Made by a program: the position numbers and the translations under genes. The notes beneath the pieces were generated by a model. That model ran no database searches and had not been told where the DNA came from. It saw nothing but the letters and a program-made list of their open reading frames with translations. Shown here piece by piece: positions 60,840 through 64,000 of a DNA stretch of 64,000 nt (position 1 is the first letter of the stretch; each line of letters begins with the position of its first letter). Origin of the DNA: Formicarius rufipectus. Taxonomy: Eukaryota; Chordata; Aves; Passeriformes; Formicariidae. Location: the NCBI GenBank assembly GCA_013399695.1, contig VXAU01003742.1, positions 924,621-988,620 on the forward strand, in the 5' to 3' direction.

Positions 60840-63800
60840 TCACCATTATCAACGTTTTCATTAGCTTAACACTGAATTGTAAATCACTCAATCATTACAT
60901 ATTGTCTGAATAAAACCTACAGACAGGAAAAAAGTATAGCAGAATCCTCTCCTGACTACGGACGAGTGGCCGGCGTCCCACCGGCGCTGCCGGGACGTGT
61001 CCCACCTTCCACCCAAGGCAGCCCACACACCTCACAAGCGACTTGCCACCGGGGCAAGCAGGCTGCCCAGCTCCATTGCCTGTGCTCCCTCTGGCTCCAC
61101 GGAGATTACATCTCACCAGATGATGTTAAAAACCTCCAAAAAGTTTTGGAGAGGGTTACAGAGGCCAAAAAGAGGCACATCAGCTGAGCCCACTCCTATG
61201 GGAAAGGCAAGAGGAGTGTAGTGCCCCTGCAAAGCTGTGGGCTTTTGTGAAGTAATTAGTGAAGTAAAAAGGTTTCACCCACGAAAGCAGATTTTTCCTA
61301 CAGTGGCCAGGCCTTGGCAGGGGGGCACAAGGCAGAGCTCCAGCGTGGGGAGGTGGGAGTGTGGATGGGCTGGGGATGGCCCCATCCCCAAGCAGAGGCC
61401 AGCTCTGCTGCACTGCCCCGGGGCTCCCAGTGGGCAGCGTGGGGTGGATGCATCAGTGCAGAGATGCCATGGGCAGCCTCAGTCCCCCCGGGTTGGAATA
61501 AGGCCTCATATCAAGAGGGAAGGGGGAACCCATATAGGGGAGGCAGAGGGTGCAAGGGAAAGCAAAGGGAACCTGGAGGAAAGTCAGCTGGGAACTCCTC
61601 CCTGGACAGCCCAGAGGCAACTCTCTCCCTGCCTTCTCCTGGCTGTTGGTATGGCACATCCCTCCTGCCTGGGCTGTGGAGGCCCTGCAGAAGACCCCTA
61701 GCTCCTTCCAAGGATGGGAAAGGAAGGACCCCCTGTGATTTGGATCCAGGACTGCCACAAAGTGTGAGCAGGACATGGGCATCCCTGGTGGGTGGCAGGC
61801 CATGGCAGTGCTGCATGAGGGGGTCTTGGGGGAGGCACTGCTTTCCCAGGATGCCCTTTCCACCTGGCGCAGGGAACAGCCTGCAGGGAGCAGGAGGAAG
61901 GCAAGCCCAGCATTGTGAGGCTGGGAGACTGCACCTTGAATTTGTTCTCCAAACCTCACTTTCCCTTGCTCCAAAACCAGCTCCAGGTAGAGGAGATGGA
62001 ATCACCAAAGCAGAGATCAATGTGCAGCACTGGGTAAGGAGCAAAAGCCCCAAAGAAATAACTGCTGCCAGATTTAAAGCTCCAGGCTGGCTTTTAGCAG
62101 GACCTGGAGCAGCTATTCCAACATACTGTGCCCAAGCAATGAAAAAAACCAGCTCCTGGAAAGCCTGAGGGATGGCTTCAGCAGGTGTGCCTGGATCCTT
62201 CCCTCAGGTTGCCCCCACCCTGCTCAGGGAACAGAACTCACAGCCCATCCCTGCCCAGCACGGGGGGCTCAAGCATAAATGCCCAGGCTGTCTTACTGAC
62301 CTGGCTGAGCAGGGCTTAACAACACAGCTTTGCCTGCCATTTCAGCTACTGGAAAGTCACAGAGGGAAAGCTGTTGGGTTGTCACCTCTGTTTGCTGGTG
62401 CTCTGGAAAGGGCTGGTGCAGGGTCCTTCTGTTTTCAGCCTCTAAAATGCAAAGAACCAAGGGCTACAAGAAACTCTCCTCAGTTCTTCTCCTCCACAAG
62501 AATAAGAGCAGCTACTGTGGGGAAGGGAGGGCAGAGAGTGTCTACATGTGAGTTTGAGGTTCCCCAGGAATGACTGTGATGCTGCTGTTGTGGGGGAGCA
62601 GCTGGACATGCAGCTGCTTGGTCACTGGGATGTGGCCACTGAGCAGAGGAGTCTGGCAGTGGGAGTGGAAAACTTGTCAGCCACGTTTTAAGAACACTTA
62701 ATCACTTGCAAACTCCTTGGGGAATTAACATGCTCTCAGACACACACCTTAGTGTGCACTGCGAAAAACACAGAAAGGCTTTCACTGATCATCCCATTTT
62801 CTAAATGCTTGGCTCAAATTTGGTAGCTGCAATTTCATTTTAGATGCTCCCTCCAGGTTTCAATAAGCCCTGGGCTTCTTTACTGACAGCACTTTGCATT
62901 TATACATATCTCTCTCTCTCCTCAAAGCATTTCACAAAAACCAGGAGTTCTTCCATCATTCCTCCAGGCTCCCAGCACCACTGGGACCTGTTGCCTGCAT
63001 GGCCAGCAGTCTGGCAGTCTTGAGAACAACATGGGGACTTGTCCTATGGGAAATGCTGCAAGGAATCCACAGGCAATGAACTGGGATGCCATTTTGAAGC
63101 TGGTTTATTTTATGCACTTCAGCAATGATGGAGCTGACTTAAAATCCAATATCCAAATCCTGCCACTTTGGAAAAATCTTTAGATGAGCCCAGCACTAAC
63201 AAACTTCTGGAGAATAGCACAGAACAGCCTGTGCCTGTTTTACACCTTAGTCCCCTGTGATCCTCTGCAAAGGTGCAATCTCTCTGCCTTGGGTGGAATT
63301 TTCTAACAAAATGGACAAATACCACCTATGAAATGGACAAAATAACCCACACAGCCTTTAAAGAAGAGCAGCCCAATCTGCTGCTCTGAAAAAAACCTCC
63401 CGTTAGCTTGCCCCTGGTATCTCAAGGAAAACAGGCAGCTGTCAGGCAGAACTCATGTGGCCCCAGAGCGCAAAGGCTTTTTTGTTTTATCAGGGCTACG
63501 GTGGCAGTGGGAACCATTCTCGTCGAGTTACAAACACTAGATAGCCTAAGAAAAACCAGGAGATTGAAACAGTCATGAAGTTTATACTGAAACTATTTTT
63601 TACCTCTGTAGTAAGAAGTCACCTACAGCCGTTTCATTCTTCACCTAAGAGAGATCTCATGTCGATGGGCACAGACACTCACAGAGAAGTCTATAGGATG
63701 AAAATATCTCACAAGGCAACAGCCCAGTCTTTTTTTTTTTTTTTACAATCAAAGTTAATATGGAGCTTTTTTGAAAGTGATGTGGTTGTGATTGAAGACA

Positions 63801-64000
63801 ATTATAAACTGTATCAACAATATGTACTACAGTCTGCAAGTCACAATCTGTGCACACCAAATGGAATATATTATTGCTTGGTAGCCTATTAGACTTTCTT
63901 TATAAAAAGATTTTTATACAGAGTACAGGATTATGACAAAACTAGCTAAGTAGTTCTCATCTTGAAAATACAACATCAATTCTTTCAACAAAGTAGCTGA
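60840..64000 (-). other. Possible 3'UTR of a convergent gene (RIMS4 expected by synteny)
   Basis: No C2-domain coding sequence of a RIM-family protein is visible on the minus strand. The last 500 bp are AT-rich, CpG-poor and contain a T-run at about 63730-63745, typical of a long neuronal 3'UTR. A second minus-strand AATAAA lies at 63109-63104. The assignment rests on human gene order, where RIMS4 lies tail to tail with KCNK15, and is tentative. Confidence 0.33.
63104..63109 (-). terminator. Second minus-strand poly(A) signal
   Basis: TTTATT on the plus strand reads AATAAA on the minus strand, within GCATAAAATAAACCAGC. It could be a proximal signal for the same convergent transcript as the one at 60833. 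The downstream GU-rich element is weaker here. Confidence 0.35.

Noticed and set aside
1..64000. CRISPR arrays, bacterial operons, integrated phage or endogenous retroviral genes
   Set aside because: Repeats lack spacer structure, all confident genes are spliced or typical vertebrate genes, and no viral protein domain was recognised.

Overview
The window looks like a piece of vertebrate nuclear DNA, most probably from a bird. The genes are split by GT-AG introns, there are several 5'-truncated CR1-like LINE tails, and I recognise no Alu or L1 elements. Introns are short (ADA intron 1 about 6.9 kb, CCN5 introns 0.2-2 kb). The gene order ADA(-), CCN5(+), KCNK15(+) matches human 20q13.12. Avian origin is inferred from CR1 content and compactness; a non-avian reptile is not excluded.

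Layout. From 1 to about 10.08 kb lies the 5' part of ADA on the minus strand: exon 2 (2877-2938), a 6.9 kb intron 1, and coding exon 1 (9875-9910) inside a GC-rich CpG island holding a 45-bp minisatellite. ADA exon 3 onward lies beyond the left edge. From 10.1 to 30.5 kb there is no recognisable protein gene. That stretch holds CR1 remnants, a T/G-rich plus (GT)n microsatellite (13.15-13.4 kb) and an orphan CpG island with a 42-bp tandem repeat (about 18.55-18.97 kb). CCN5 (WISP2) starts at 30.69 kb behind a TATA box and encodes signal peptide, IGFBP, VWC and TSP1 modules in exons 1-4. A strong splice donor after the TSP1 module points to a further 3' exon. The better candidate is 35180-35461, a cysteine-free, Lys/Arg-rich tail followed by a poly(A) signal at 35654.

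A complete intron-less P2Y-type nucleotide receptor (348 aa) lies at 39792-40838, with a poly(A) signal at 42197. I do not recall a counterpart between CCN5 and KCNK15 in human. At 45.17-45.6 kb a canonical TATA box precedes a CpG-rich block with no recognised gene. KCNK15 (TASK-5) follows. Only the last 31 nt of its coding exon 1 survive beside a 129-N assembly gap (53251-53379), which is too small for the missing coding sequence; exon 2 (56753-57666) is intact. A GC-rich 23-bp minisatellite abuts the gap. To the right are the KCNK15 3'UTR (poly(A) signal 59065) and AT-rich sequence with minus-strand poly(A) signals (60833, 63104). These may be the 3'UTR of a convergent gene; RIMS4 is expected from human synteny but no RIMS4 coding sequence is visible.

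The genes are individually transcribed and do not form an operon. They are a purine-catabolic enzyme, a secreted matricellular regulator, a purinergic GPCR and an acid-sensitive-type K2P channel. Adenosine deaminase and a purine-nucleotide receptor share the neighbourhood, but the sequence gives no evidence that they are functionally linked.
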